In this document: positions 24,927 to 36,154 of the stretch, piece after piece | Numbering within the stretch: position 1 is the stretch's first letter | Layout: each line of letters starts with the position of its first letter | NCBI GenBank assembly: GCA_033220425.1 | Contig: CM065647.1 | Coordinates: forward strand, 5,766,001 to 5,830,000 | Source: Lepraria neglecta | Taxonomy: Eukaryota > Ascomycota > Lecanoromycetes > Lecanorales > Stereocaulaceae | Reading direction: 5' to 3' | DNA length: 64,000 nt | The notes under the pieces: model-generated | The model's input: only the letters and a program-made list of their open reading frames with translations | Told to the model about the DNA's origin: nothing | Databases searched by the model: none | Translations under genes and position numbers: made by a program

Positions 24927-27900
24927 CTTTGAGTACCCTTAAGGATAAATACTATACTAAGAGACCCTAGGGTACCTACCCTAAGCTCCTTAGGAGGGAG
25001 TAGATAGAGATACCCGACTATTAATAAAGGATTTAGTAGATATATTAAGATAGCCTAGCTCGACTTATACTATAGAGAGAGAGACAAGCTCGAGGGATAG
25101 CTATCCTAGATATTACTTTACTTAAAGTTTTAAAGAGACCTTATACCTATATAATAATATCCTACCTTTACTATTACTTACTTATATAGAAGAGCCTAAA
25201 AGTAGGTTAATCTATTCCTAAAGAAATATATAGAAGACGACGATAAGGACAGCGAAATCAAATAATAGATAGAGAGTATAGCTATATTTAGACTCGAAAT
25301 CTGCCGTATATTCGGTCTATTAAACAAGATTAATATAGTAATATAAACTATCTAGTACGTGACTTAAAAGAAGTCTATATTAGAATACTTAACTTAGTTT
25401 TAGTAGTACGTAGTAAAGACTAACTAGGATAATAATATATTAATAACTATATACCGAAGAGGCCTTAAGGACAATATTAAAGATAAGCTTATAAGATCTA
25501 GAATTATTATTAATACCCTAGATAAATTAATCGAAGAAGTAATTAAAATTAATAATAAACTATTCGAAAGGACTATAGAAAAAAGGTATAATAGAGGAGT
25601 TAGCGGAATAGGATACTCGAGCTTTTTTACTAAATCGAAGAGCTACTACCTAGGACACAAGGAATACGACCTCTATAGATATATACCTATAGAACTAGAC
25701 TTCACGGAGAAGAAAGGAAAGTAAGCCTTTAGAGGGCCTATAAGGGGTAAGAAGTAGTAAAAGGGCAAGAAAATACTAAAGTATTATAGCTATAGCAAAC
25801 CGGGCTACTTCGCTAGAGACTATAAGTCGAAAAATATAGTATATTAACTATAGCTAAATATACTAGAGAAAGTATATACCTAGGACAATATAGACGGTAC
25901 GCCTAAGGAGATTCTACTAGTATAGAATAAAGTTAAAGAAGATATTAGTTTATAGTATAATAGGATAGCGTAAAAAGAGCTTAATAAAGAATCCGAGAAT
26001 AGTAATAGTAATTTTATAAGGAAATTCAGCGCGCTTATTAGGGTATATTATAAGGATAACCTAAATACTAAAGACGATAGTAAAGCTTAGAAAGAAGAAT
26101 CTAAATAGGATTAGAAAGAAATAAAAACCGACCTAGAGTAGGAAGAAGCCCTTAGTATACTAGAGACTAAGTAGGAAGAAGTATAACTACTAAGGGAAAT
26201 AATACCTGAAGCTACTATATCTAAAGGAAAAGAAAAAGAAGACTCTAAGGAACTAAAATAGGAAGAAGCTTTATTAGACTATTAGATAGATTAGAACTAT
26301 TAAGGCCATAAAAGTATACTATAGAAAGAATATATATCGCTTTACTATATATAGTATAGTATACTAAGGAATATAGCTAGGGGACTAATAAGAGTACCGC
26401 TTTATAGATATAACTTCTATAATAACTATTAAGAAGACGAATATCTATAGTATCTCGTAATAAAAAGAATTTACTAGTTCTTCCTAGGGTATAGTAAGAA
26501 ATAGTTAGAACAGCTTGGACAAAAGCTAAACTATAACCTATACGCCAAAGATTACTATCTAATAGAATAGTATATCTGTCTATATAATAACTATACGAAA
26601 TATATATAGTTGAAGTCGAAAGTAGGGTTCCTATACCTATAAACGGGAAAAGAGCAATCCCTTATAGTAGAGGTAGCTATAAGGAGATTAATATATTAAC
26701 CCCTAAATAATATCTGTATTCCGCGCAATATAATATATATATATAAATACCGGTAATTATTAATAGATAGCGGACCGTTGCGATAATAGATTCTAGAGCT
26801 ACTAGGAACTTCATTTTATAAGACTTAGTATAATTAACTAGATTACTAACTTAAAAGAAGTTATAGTAGTATAATCTTTAGATAGCTAACGGGTTAATAC
26901 TATTAATAGGAAAGGTAGACGAAGAGATACTTTCGTTACCTATTATAATTCAGTACTACTATAAGGAGATTACCTTTAATATTATTAGGATAGCTAGCTA
27001 TTATATAATTTTAGGAATACCTTAGTTAAAGAAGTATAATCTAATAATTAATTAGGCTCGAGGAGTACTCAAAATGGATTGATCTAGAAATATTACTAGG
27101 ATCGTACCTATATATTAGTAGTATTTAATAGTAGATAAGAAGTTAAACCGAAGACCGATCGAGGTATATATTACCTTAGCTTCGTATAAGAACGGTACTA
27201 AAAGGTAGTCCGACTCTATAGTTACTAGTAAAGGTTAGTAGAATAAGAAAGTAAAAGTTAGAGGAGGAACTAATATACCCTTTATCCCTTAGGAATATAA
27301 TAAGTAGATATACTTATTCGAGGAAGAGACGAATATAGAAGTATTACCTAGGTATTAGCTATAGGATTATAAGATCGAACTTAAATCTAATAGAGAGCCG
27401 ATATTTAGACCTATTTATATATTATTAAAAAAGGAACTTAAAGTACTTTATAGATATATTAACAAGAACCTTAAAAAGGAATTTATTTAGGAATCTAAAT
27501 TACTAGTAGGTTATCCTATCCTCTTTACACTAAAGAAGGATAGAAGCTTAAGATTATATATTAACTATCGAAAGTTAAACGATATTACTATTAAGAATAG
27601 ATACCTATTACTAAATATAGGGGAGCTATAGGATTAGCTCGGTAAAGCAAAGATATTTACTAAGCTAGATCTTAGAGGTATATATAACTTAATTTAGATA
27701 AAAGAAGGCGAAGAATAGAAAACTGCCTTCTAAATAAGATATAGCTACTATAAGTATCTAGTAATACCGTTTAGACTTACTAACGTACTAGTAACCTGCT
27801 AAGTATTTATTAATAATATTATATAAGTATACTTAGATCGAATAGCGATAGTATATCTTAATAATATACTAATCTATTCTAAGAACAAGGAGGAATATAT

Positions 27901-30199
27901 CGAGTATATATAGGATATCCTCGGATATCTATTATAAGTAAAACTTCTCCTTAAACTAGAAAAGTACGAATTCTATAAGAAATTAGTAGAATTTCTAGGA
28001 TTTATAGTTAGTATAAAAGGTATTAGTATAAGCCTAGAAAAGATTCAGGCTATTACTAAATAGCCTATACTAAAGGGTATCAAAGTAGTATAGAGTTTCT
28101 TAGGATTTACTAACTTTAATAGGAAGTTTATAGAGGGCTACTTAAAGAAAGTACTACCTCTAATAGATATTATAAAGAAGGATATTAGATTCGTATAGAG
28201 ATTAGACTAATAGAAATCATTCGATATATTAAAGAAAGTATATACGGACCTACTAGTACTCTATACCTTTTAGGCTAATATACCGGCCTATATCGAAATA
28301 GATACCTCGGATCTTATAATTAGAGTATATCTATATTAAATAAAAGACCGAAAGTAGTATCTAGTTATCTACTATTTAAGGAAGATATTAGTAGTAGAAT
28401 AGAACTATAATATATACGATAAGGAGCTACTTACTGTAGTATATATATTATAGAACTAGCGAGTATACGTAGAGAGCTACTTAGATCTAACTATCTTTAT
28501 AGATTATAAGAACCTTCTTAACTTTATAATAACGAAAGAATTAAATAGAAGATAGGTTCGATAGTTAGAACTATTAGGTTAATATAAATTCAAGATAATC
28601 TATACCCTAGGGAAAGATAATAGTCGAGTAGATACTCTTAGTAGGTAATCGGACTATATAGAAGAGAAGAATATTATAGAATAGCTAATCCTAAGGAAAG
28701 AAGCGAACGGATTATTAGTACTATACTAGGTATTAGCTACGACCCTTTATATATTAGGACCTAATATAACTAATAGGATCGTAAAGGCCTATAATAATAA
28801 TATATTTGTAATAAATCTAAGGAGGGATTAGTAAGATTTAGTATTACTTAAGTATTAGGATAGAACGTACTTGTCTAATATATACGTTAAAGAGGTAATT
28901 AGGGATTACTACAATAACCCTTTATAAGGTTACCTAGGAGTATCTAAGATAATAGAACTCCTAGAACGGGGATATACGGTGCCGAAGCTTCGGGCGCGCG
29001 TTAAACAATATATTAAAGAATATATCAGTTACTAGTAAAATGAGGCGGTACGATACGCCAAGTACGGGCAAATATAGTTTATATCTATACTAGAGTTACT
29101 ATAGGATAATATTATAATAGACTTTATAGTTAAGCTACTACTACTAAAGGATCCTATAATATAAGATAACTTTAACTTAATTATAGTTATTATAGATAAA
29201 CTTACGAAGTATATAATTATAATACTATTCAAAGAAATCTATAAGGCGAATTAGTTAGTATTTATACTACTTGATAAGCTAATAAGAGATTATAGTATAC
29301 TAAAGTCGATAATATCCGATAGAGATAAATTGTTTACTTCTAACTACTAGAGAACGCTTATAGTAGTAATTAGAACTAAACTTCGGATATTAATAGTATA
29401 TTACCTATAGATAGACGGATAAATAGAATGTATAAATAAAATGATAGAAGTATATTTAAGATATTATATAAACTAAAAGTAAGATAACTAGGTTTTACTA
29501 CTTCTAATAGTATAACTAGTATATAATAATAAGAGGTTAGATATAATAAGACTAACTCTATTCTTTACTAACTACGAGAAGAATATAAATATATTTCTAG
29601 ATCTAAAGAAGGGATCTAATATAGAAAAAGCCTTAGTTAAGATAGAAGAGCTAAAGAATTTATATATAGATATATAAAGGTCTATTAAGAGCTTAAATAA
29701 TAACTTAAAGGAATAAGTTAATAAGAAAAGAAAGAATATTCCTTAGCTAAAAAAGGGAGATAAAGTATACCTCCTAATAAAAAATATAAGAATAACGAGA
29801 CTAAGTAAAAAACTAGATTATATTAAGGTTAGACTATTCTTAATTAAATAGGTAAAAGGACTAGTTAACTATAAATTCTAACTACTATCTGACGCTAAGG
29901 TATATCCGGTATTCTATATCTTACTCTTAGAACTAGCGGACCCTAATACGTCGCTATAAGAGGTATTCTATTATAATATTAAGGAAGAAATAGAGTATAA
30001 AGTCGAGAGGATCCTAGATAGGAGAAATTAGTTCTACCTAGTTAAATAGAAAGGGTATAACGAAATAGAAAATACCTAGGAACCTCTTAGGAACCTTATA
30101 GGGAACTATAGGGAATATCTATAAGAGTTCTATCGGAAATAAGAGAAGACTAGTTAAAGCTCTTAGGGACTTTAAAACTATCGAGGAGATCGAAATACT

Positions 30200-30630
30200 T
30201 AGAACCTATATTAAATATAAGGTCGTTATTAGAGGGAGAGGATTACTAATCCTCCTCTAACTCCTTAATATTTTATAACTCGCGGTTAAATATCTTCTTC
30301 TTTTCGCCTTCTACTAAGTTTAGCTATATCTAGAGGTATATAACTTTCGTAAGCGCGTCGGTAATCTCTATTTATAGTTCGTTACGACGAGTTTCGATAT
30401 AATATATCTTAAGAGGCGATACTATAAGGTTATACTTCCTACTACTACTAATATAGTTCGAATAATAGTCGGAGTTTAGACTAAGAAGATACCGTTTACC
30501 CTCGCGGGTATAGTACTCGTAGAGATATATCACGAATTCGGTCGACTCCTTAGTAAGCTTAGTACGATAAATAATTAGGTCGGAGGAACGTTTTATTCGT
30601 TTAGTATAAGAGGGTAGTATAGAGGATAGA
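30200..30630 (-). other. Antisense coiled-coil frame of chromovirus relic 3
   Basis: Opposite to gag-pol and downstream of the chromodomain, one frame gives TEFVIYLYEYYTREGKRY, SSRKYNLIVSPLKI and NIKELEED, matching the frames at 8385-8880 and 59,290-59,790 in order and spacing. It belongs to the broken element. Confidence 0.55.
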
Positions 30631-30668
30631 TAGTTTCTTAGGACGAGAAATCTGGGAGAGGGAGCTAA

Positions 30669-31109
30669 TATTAAGACCAGAAGCTATAACTAGAGGTGCG
30701 CCCGTATGGTATAGCACCCGTTATAGTACGACTCGGACAAGACCCTAAGGGCTTAGTAGAGGCTAATAGTTAAGCGCCGGAGCGAGGCTCGCTTAGTCAC
30801 TCGTAAAGTAAGCGGATAAGTAAGGCTCGCTCGATCGCTCACAAAGGGCTTAGTATGGATTTCCTATTACTATATCTATAGAGTAGTACTTACTACTTAG
30901 AGCATCGTACTTAACTTATATCTATATCTATTATATTTAGTTATATACAATAGATCTCTTAGGCTAGGCACTAAACATATATATTATCCGATTATATACT
31001 AGACTCGTTTAGCATCACTTGAAGCCTGCTTTACCCTCTTATATAGTTATACCCCTATCTCTATTAAGAACAATCTATAATACGATACCGGAACGTACGG
31101 TTCGTAATA
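30669..31109 (+). repeat. 3' LTR of chromovirus relic 3
   Basis: It follows the primer tract GGGAGAGGGAGCTAA directly and is followed by GTATA, the right copy of the target duplication. Confidence 0.9.
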
Positions 31110-31561
31110 GTATAGTCATCCGATATACTATTTTAACAGTTAGAATATATAGTCTAACTCGGATAGAGAATATAGTTTAACTCGGTTAAATATAGTCTAA
31201 CTCGGATATAGAATATAGTTCGACTCGGATAGAAAAACAATGATTATAGTAATAAAAATAGATATATACCTTGCTTTAAATTTCTCCTAAAGCGCTAAAG
31301 GGTCCTCCGGGTATAGTTCTAATAGAATAGTTATTAAAAGACCTCGTAGTACTACTAGTAAATAAAGAGTCTTTGCTTCCTCTAGTACCTTAATATAGTA
31401 CTTATTATTCTCTATAAATCTAAGTTAAACGTAGGCTACTTTATACGTTAGAAGCTCGCTATTAATAGTCCGCAGATTATCGAATAATATTACCCCCTAA
31501 CGGTATATAAGAAGGAGTCAGCAATAGTATAAATCACTCTATTTAGGACTAATTATATATA

Positions 31562-32049
31562 TGGCCCGGAAAGATATAGGATGGTATGGGATATTGGCTC
31601 TCTTACCCATCCCGGGGTATAGTATAGTATCAAGGTCTGAAATCCTATACCATTAGTAGGAGGTATGGGATCTCAATGGGATATCCCACGGTATGGGATA
31701 TTGGTGGGATTATCTAATAGTACGGGATATTTTCGGGATATCCCAGTGGCGGATAAGATAAGACCTATACTTGGAATTTCTAGTCATTATTCTAGTTATT
31801 AAAACTTCAAATATTTTTTTGAATATTCTATAATATAGGATATTCTAGTAGGAAATATAGAATTATAGAATATTCAAAAAAAAATTGAAGTTTTGATAAC
31901 TAGAATAATGACTAGAAATTCCAAGTATAGGTCTTATCTTATCCGCCACTGGGATATCCCGAAAATATCCCGTACTATTAGATAATCCCACTAATATCCC
32001 ACACCGTGGGATATCCTATTGAGATCCCATCTTATATCTTTCCGAGCCA
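31562..32049. mobile_element. 488 bp fold-back (long inverted repeat) element in the Helitron Rep-helicase linker
   Basis: It starts TGGCCCGGAAAGATATA and ends with the inverse TATATCTTTCCGAGCCA, flanked by TA on both sides (31,560-31,561 and 32,050-32,051). The inner arms, about 31,716-31,825 and their mirror, are nearly identical over about 110 bp and meet in a 90 bp AT-rich centre. The left arm has about 100 bp of extra sequence. There is no coding capacity. The TA target suggests a Tc1/mariner-type MITE. Confidence 0.7.
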
Positions 32050-32059
32050 TAATTATATA

Positions 32060-33540
32060 TATATATCTAATTACCTCCCCCTTCTCGCGAATAAACTATA
32101 TCCGTTTCCTCTTATCCTATATGAAATATATACGAAATTCGTTATACAGGTAGTTAAGGGGGTTCGTATCTAGAAGGTATAGTTACCCGTTTTTTCTTCT
32201 GAACGGCAGAGGCTAATTATTCTCTAAGGCTTCCTTAGTAAGATAATTTATCTTAAAGAACTCCGTTAACTATATCTTATATAATAAGTCCTTATCGAGA
32301 ATAGTCTCGATAGTCTCCCTATCTAGATCGATACTAATCTGCTGCTCCTTAGGCAAATAAATCTGTAGCCGTTTAATATAAGGCTTAATTCCCTCTATAC
32401 TAAACCTAAAGATCTTCTAGCAAGCCTCGGAGCTTCCTATCTAGCGACTTTTATAGAATTCGGTAACCTTATTAACCAATAGAGGCTCTAGCCGTTACTG
32501 CCCCGGCGGTATAGGGTTCCCCTAAAGCATCGTTATTGATCGAGTAACCGAAATATTTACCTAGTCTAGACCTTTATAGACGTACTTAAATAAGTAAAAT
32601 ATAGACTTAATAGAGGCGCAGATCTTAATATTTAGATAAGTACGGTACTTCTTTAGAAGCCAGGGGTTATAGGGAACAGCCTATTAGTTAGTATAGCCCT
32701 CCGGAGTAGGCTCTATATACAGGCGTCGATAATATAGGTATACTCCCTTAGGATCGAATAATAACTTATTACAAATATCCTTAGGGAAGAACTTAGAGTA
32801 CTAGTTCTTCTCTTTATCCTAGTAGATATTAGAGGCTAAGTAACAGCGATAGATTATATAAGTAGTTACTAACTTATAGAGTACTAGATCCTTCGTCTTA
32901 TCAGGAATAACGGCCTATACGGCGTTATCGATCTAGGAGATATATCTAATTTTATCCTCCTCACGAATAATAAGAAGGATATAGGTATATAGTAGACCTC
33001 GCTTTTAAAATTAACTATATAGTAATAACCAATATAGATATCTAAGATATATCTCTCGAAAAGATCCTTAAGAAGCTCCCTAAGCTTTATATTAAAAACC
33101 TATACCTGTATATTATAAACCTCTATCGTCGATAAACCGGGTTAAATTGAATAGCGGACGTTAGCCTAGTTTAGGTTATATATAAAAGTTATAAAGAAGG
33201 TAGGATTACCTCGATACCGTACTACTATTAAAGCGTCCTCTATATCTGTCTTTATAGCTCTAGGACTACCGGCTATACTAGATAGCAGAATGGTAACTTT
33301 ACTGCCGAGATCGCCGAGCTCTAGATCTAGATCCTCGTATAGTCGATCGATTAAGCCTTTATAGCTAAGCACTCGAATTTTATACTAATACTTAATATAC
33401 TAATTCAGGTTATTCTATTCGATAGTAGTATAAGTATTAGTAACGAAGTAACTAAGGAGATGCCCGGAATAGAGTAATCGAGAGAATCTACCCTTGCGGT
33501 ACTATTATAGTATTAGTAGAAGAATTCTTTAAAATATATA
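32060..33540 (-). pseudogene. Helitron Rep (HUH endonuclease) region, decayed
   Basis: Minus-strand frames match the Helitron-like N-terminal and Rep domains: RLLYSGHLLSYF with YTTIE (family RLFQQYxVDAYAxIE), AGSPRAIKTDIEDA near 33,270, RYRGNPTFFITFIYNLN near 33,190, KRGLLYTYILL near 33,010, VPYNPWLLKKY near 32,660 and KYVYKGLDQ near 32,570. In the HUH motif the family has KRGLPHAHILL; both metal-binding His positions here read Tyr, as a C-to-T change of CAC/CAT would give. The Rep protein nicks and rejoins single strands in rolling-circle transposition. An open stretch of 68 codons at 33,372-33,166 is part of this region, not a separate gene. Confidence 0.8.
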
Positions 33541-35780
33541 AGGTCTACTCTATAGAGAAATTTTGTTTTAAAAACTTAAAAATATAATATAAATTTGCTA
33601 GTCGTCGATCATTTTGCTACTATTTTAAGTAATATATTAATAGTTCTATATAAATTACATTTAGAACGAAATTCTTCTCTATATCTAGCTTACTTATATC
33701 GGCTAATATATCTTCCGTAACTATCGACGGCGATATCTATAGCTACTACTATTAAGCGCTATATTTCCAGCGCTTATAGGGGTATTACTAATATAGTATA
33801 GGAGGGGGGCGGCGCTTCTTAGAAGAAAAACAATAGAAGATCGTAATATCCTATATAAAGATATAAAGTACTAGAAAACGTAATTTTACTAATACTAGGG
33901 CAGACGTTTAAAAGCTATAGAATGGGCTTACCTATAGCTAATAGCGATAGATCTAACTCCTCGTGACCCGTATAGACCCTCTATAACCTCTCGGAGTAGC
34001 TCTATCTCTTTCCGGCTCTTCCTTATTATCGCTATACTTAGGCCGGTTAGGGTCCTAATATATACCGTGGTGCTAAGTAGTTCTCTGCCTTATATTTAAC
34101 CTGCGGGTAGCGAAGAGATATCCTTCTAGGAGCCTATTATGTCCCTGTAGTAGTAGACTATTATACTAGCTCTATTCTCTATAAAGGAAAGGTAGGATAT
34201 ACCGCAGGGCTATATAGGATAAGTGCTATTCAGGTACCCTTATAAGCCCTCTACCCTTGACTTTAATACGAGTATCTCGTATAATACGTCCCTTTGCGCC
34301 GTCGGGAGGAGTAATTATAATATAGACCACCTTACTAGATATAGGGCGATTATATATATCGCGATTAGTATACCTAGGGTCGTATTATATAATACGGACG
34401 TTTATAGTCTATAGAGGTTATCTTACTTTATTATCTAATAAGTATTCCCGATAAGTCTTAAAGCTCTATATATAGGGGTTAATATCTCGAAGAAGTCGCT
34501 AAAGAAGAAGTACTATATCTATATTAATAGATCTTTCGACCTACCTAGTATATATTATATAGGTATCTACTTAATCCTAGCTGGTATTAATAAAGTAGTA
34601 TTAGACGTATCTCTTAGTAATGCCTTCCTTAGGCAAAAGTAGACTAATAGTATAATATATCCCCTCTTAGATCTTGTATACAGTCCGCCTAACCCGATAA
34701 TCTATCTTATCTATACCCTTACTGGTAAAAGAAAGTAGGTTATTATAGTTTAAGGCTCTCTTAATAAACGTAGTACTACGAGTAGTCCGTTTTATCTTAT
34801 ACTACCCTGGCTAATAAGGGTCCGAGATACGGTCCTAACTATCTAATATATATTCTACCTTATAAAATAGCTTGTTTAGCGCGAGAACTCGACGCTTAGT
34901 ATTACCCTCAGGTAGTTATTTAAGGAATTCGAAGTTAGGTAAGTTAGGTACCTAGATATTAATTATACTATTCTAATAGTACTGCTACTATTTAGTAGAA
35001 AGATACTTACCCTCGAAAGAGAAGGTATAGTAATAAGGATATTTATTAGTTAGATTAAAGAACTACGATAGTATAACGTATTCTAGAAGATCGATATATA
35101 CTTGCGGAAGCCGAGTAATTAGATATATATCGGGTAGAGTTCTACTACCTTTATCTATAGTATTACGGCGCTAATATAGTCGATAGCGACGCCGCTAACG
35201 TAGTGCACGTTCCTCGCTATTCTCCCGCGCCTACTAAGTATATAGTTAGCGCGTATATAGGTAATATTATAGTTCTAGTAGGGGTACTTCCTCTTTAGAA
35301 GAAGAATTTTAGTATTTAGGTAGGCTTGAATCATTTAGATTATAGGGTAGTACAACCACTTGGATAACTTATTAGATATCTAACTAGGCAGAGTGAGGCT
35401 ATAGATGGGCGTTCTATTGCTACGGTCGAATGATCTGCCTTCTCTGCGTATTTTGTCTTTCTATATACTAACCTATAGTAGTAATATCGATATCCCTAGC
35501 GCTCTAAGCGGTCCTGGCGCGTTTCCCTCTACCCTGACCTTGTATTCTACAGTTGACTATATTATTTAGGAGGTCTCTAAGTACTATAGATGAATTCTGA
35601 CACTTTCGATTAATTGGATACGTAGATTACTTAGTAGATATAGGATCGATATATATGCGTACCTGAGGCTTCGGAGCTCGATTGCTCGTAATATATACTT
35701 TATTATATATACTACCGGTACCGGTAAAGACGTTTCGAGGCCGTAGGGCCATTCTATAGCAAAATGGTAGAGTAGTAGTA
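33541..35780 (-). other. 5' part of the large Helitron with an unassigned frame
   Basis: Between the Rep region and the 5' repeat unit lies 2.2 kb of AT-rich DNA. On the minus strand, from about 35,130 to 34,430, one frame gives coherent, protein-like sequence broken only by stops at probable Trp and Gln positions (for example NLTNKYPYYYTFSFEGKYL and LPNFEFLK). I do not recognise it. It could be the extended N-terminus of the Rep-Helicase protein or an extra Helitron gene. The remaining parts show no clear gene. Confidence 0.35.
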
Positions 35781-36154
35781 AATATATTTTGATATTCCAG
35801 GGTGCCAAGCTCAATGCTTGATATTTGCTACCGAGCTCGCGCTACTCGCAAAATATAGCGAAAACGCTTCTTTTACTTATAACTTTTGCGTAAGCAGACT
35901 AATTTAAATTTTTTTGACGGTATTAGAAAGCGTATACTTGGTTCTAAAATTTATAAAATCATCTCGATATTATATAATATATATAGCGCGGGGAAGTACT
36001 GCGAAGAAGTTGTGATACGAATTCAACTTTTGGTAGTTAAAGGCGCTAGGCCGAAAAGCGTACTATCAGGGGTTGAGGAACATAGGGCTATTCTAATTAG
36101 CTATAAGTACGGAATTGCTCCGAATTTCGCGATAATCTATTATTAGAAGAAAGA

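Larger units (their letters stand above)
24486..31109 (+). mobile_element. Ty3/Gypsy chromovirus relic 3 (fossil), inside the large Helitron
   Basis: This element is of the same family as relic 1. LTRs of 441 bp each lie at 24,486-24,926 and 30,669-31,109. The flanking 5 bp are ATATA (24,481-24,485) and GTATA (31,110-31,114), a target duplication differing by one G/A. Parts in order: gag, zinc knuckle, protease, RT, RNase H, integrase, chromodomain near 29,990-30,130, and the antisense frame before the 3' LTR. It carries extra sequence between the zinc knuckle and the protease compared with relic 1. It lacks the Helitron that splits relic 1. It is broken by dozens of RIP-type changes. It is younger than the Helitron it sits in. 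Confidence 0.92.
22056..36154 (-). mobile_element. Large Helitron (Rep-Helicase type), decayed, with nested insertions
   Basis: The minus strand starts with TCTTTCTTCTAATAATAG at 36,154, preceded by A. It ends at 22,056 with the hairpin GTAATCTTC-TAT-GAAGATTAC and GGGCACTAACTTG, followed by T. Both ends match the short Helitrons at 6367 and 59,948. Between them lie, in minus-strand order, one unit of the 5' repeat region (36,010-35,780), an unassigned frame (about 35,130-34,430), the Rep domain (33,540-32,060) and the Pif1 helicase (24,480-22,560). A chromovirus (24,486-31,109) and a fold-back element (31,562-32,049) are inserted in it; without them it is about 7 kb. It is RIP-decayed and surely inactive. 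The left flank is Gypsy relic 2 (plus) and the right flank is a different Gypsy fragment (minus), so either it landed at an old junction or the region was later rearranged. Confidence 0.8.

Noticed and set aside
2800-31109. Altered genetic code, suggested by frequent TAG/TAA at Trp and Gln positions in the transposon frames
   Set aside because: The host genes in the same window use the standard code; RIP-type C-to-T and G-to-A decay explains the stops.
34223-34414. Plus-strand frame of 63 codons in the Helitron 5' part
   Set aside because: No family features, and the Helitron genes run on the other strand.
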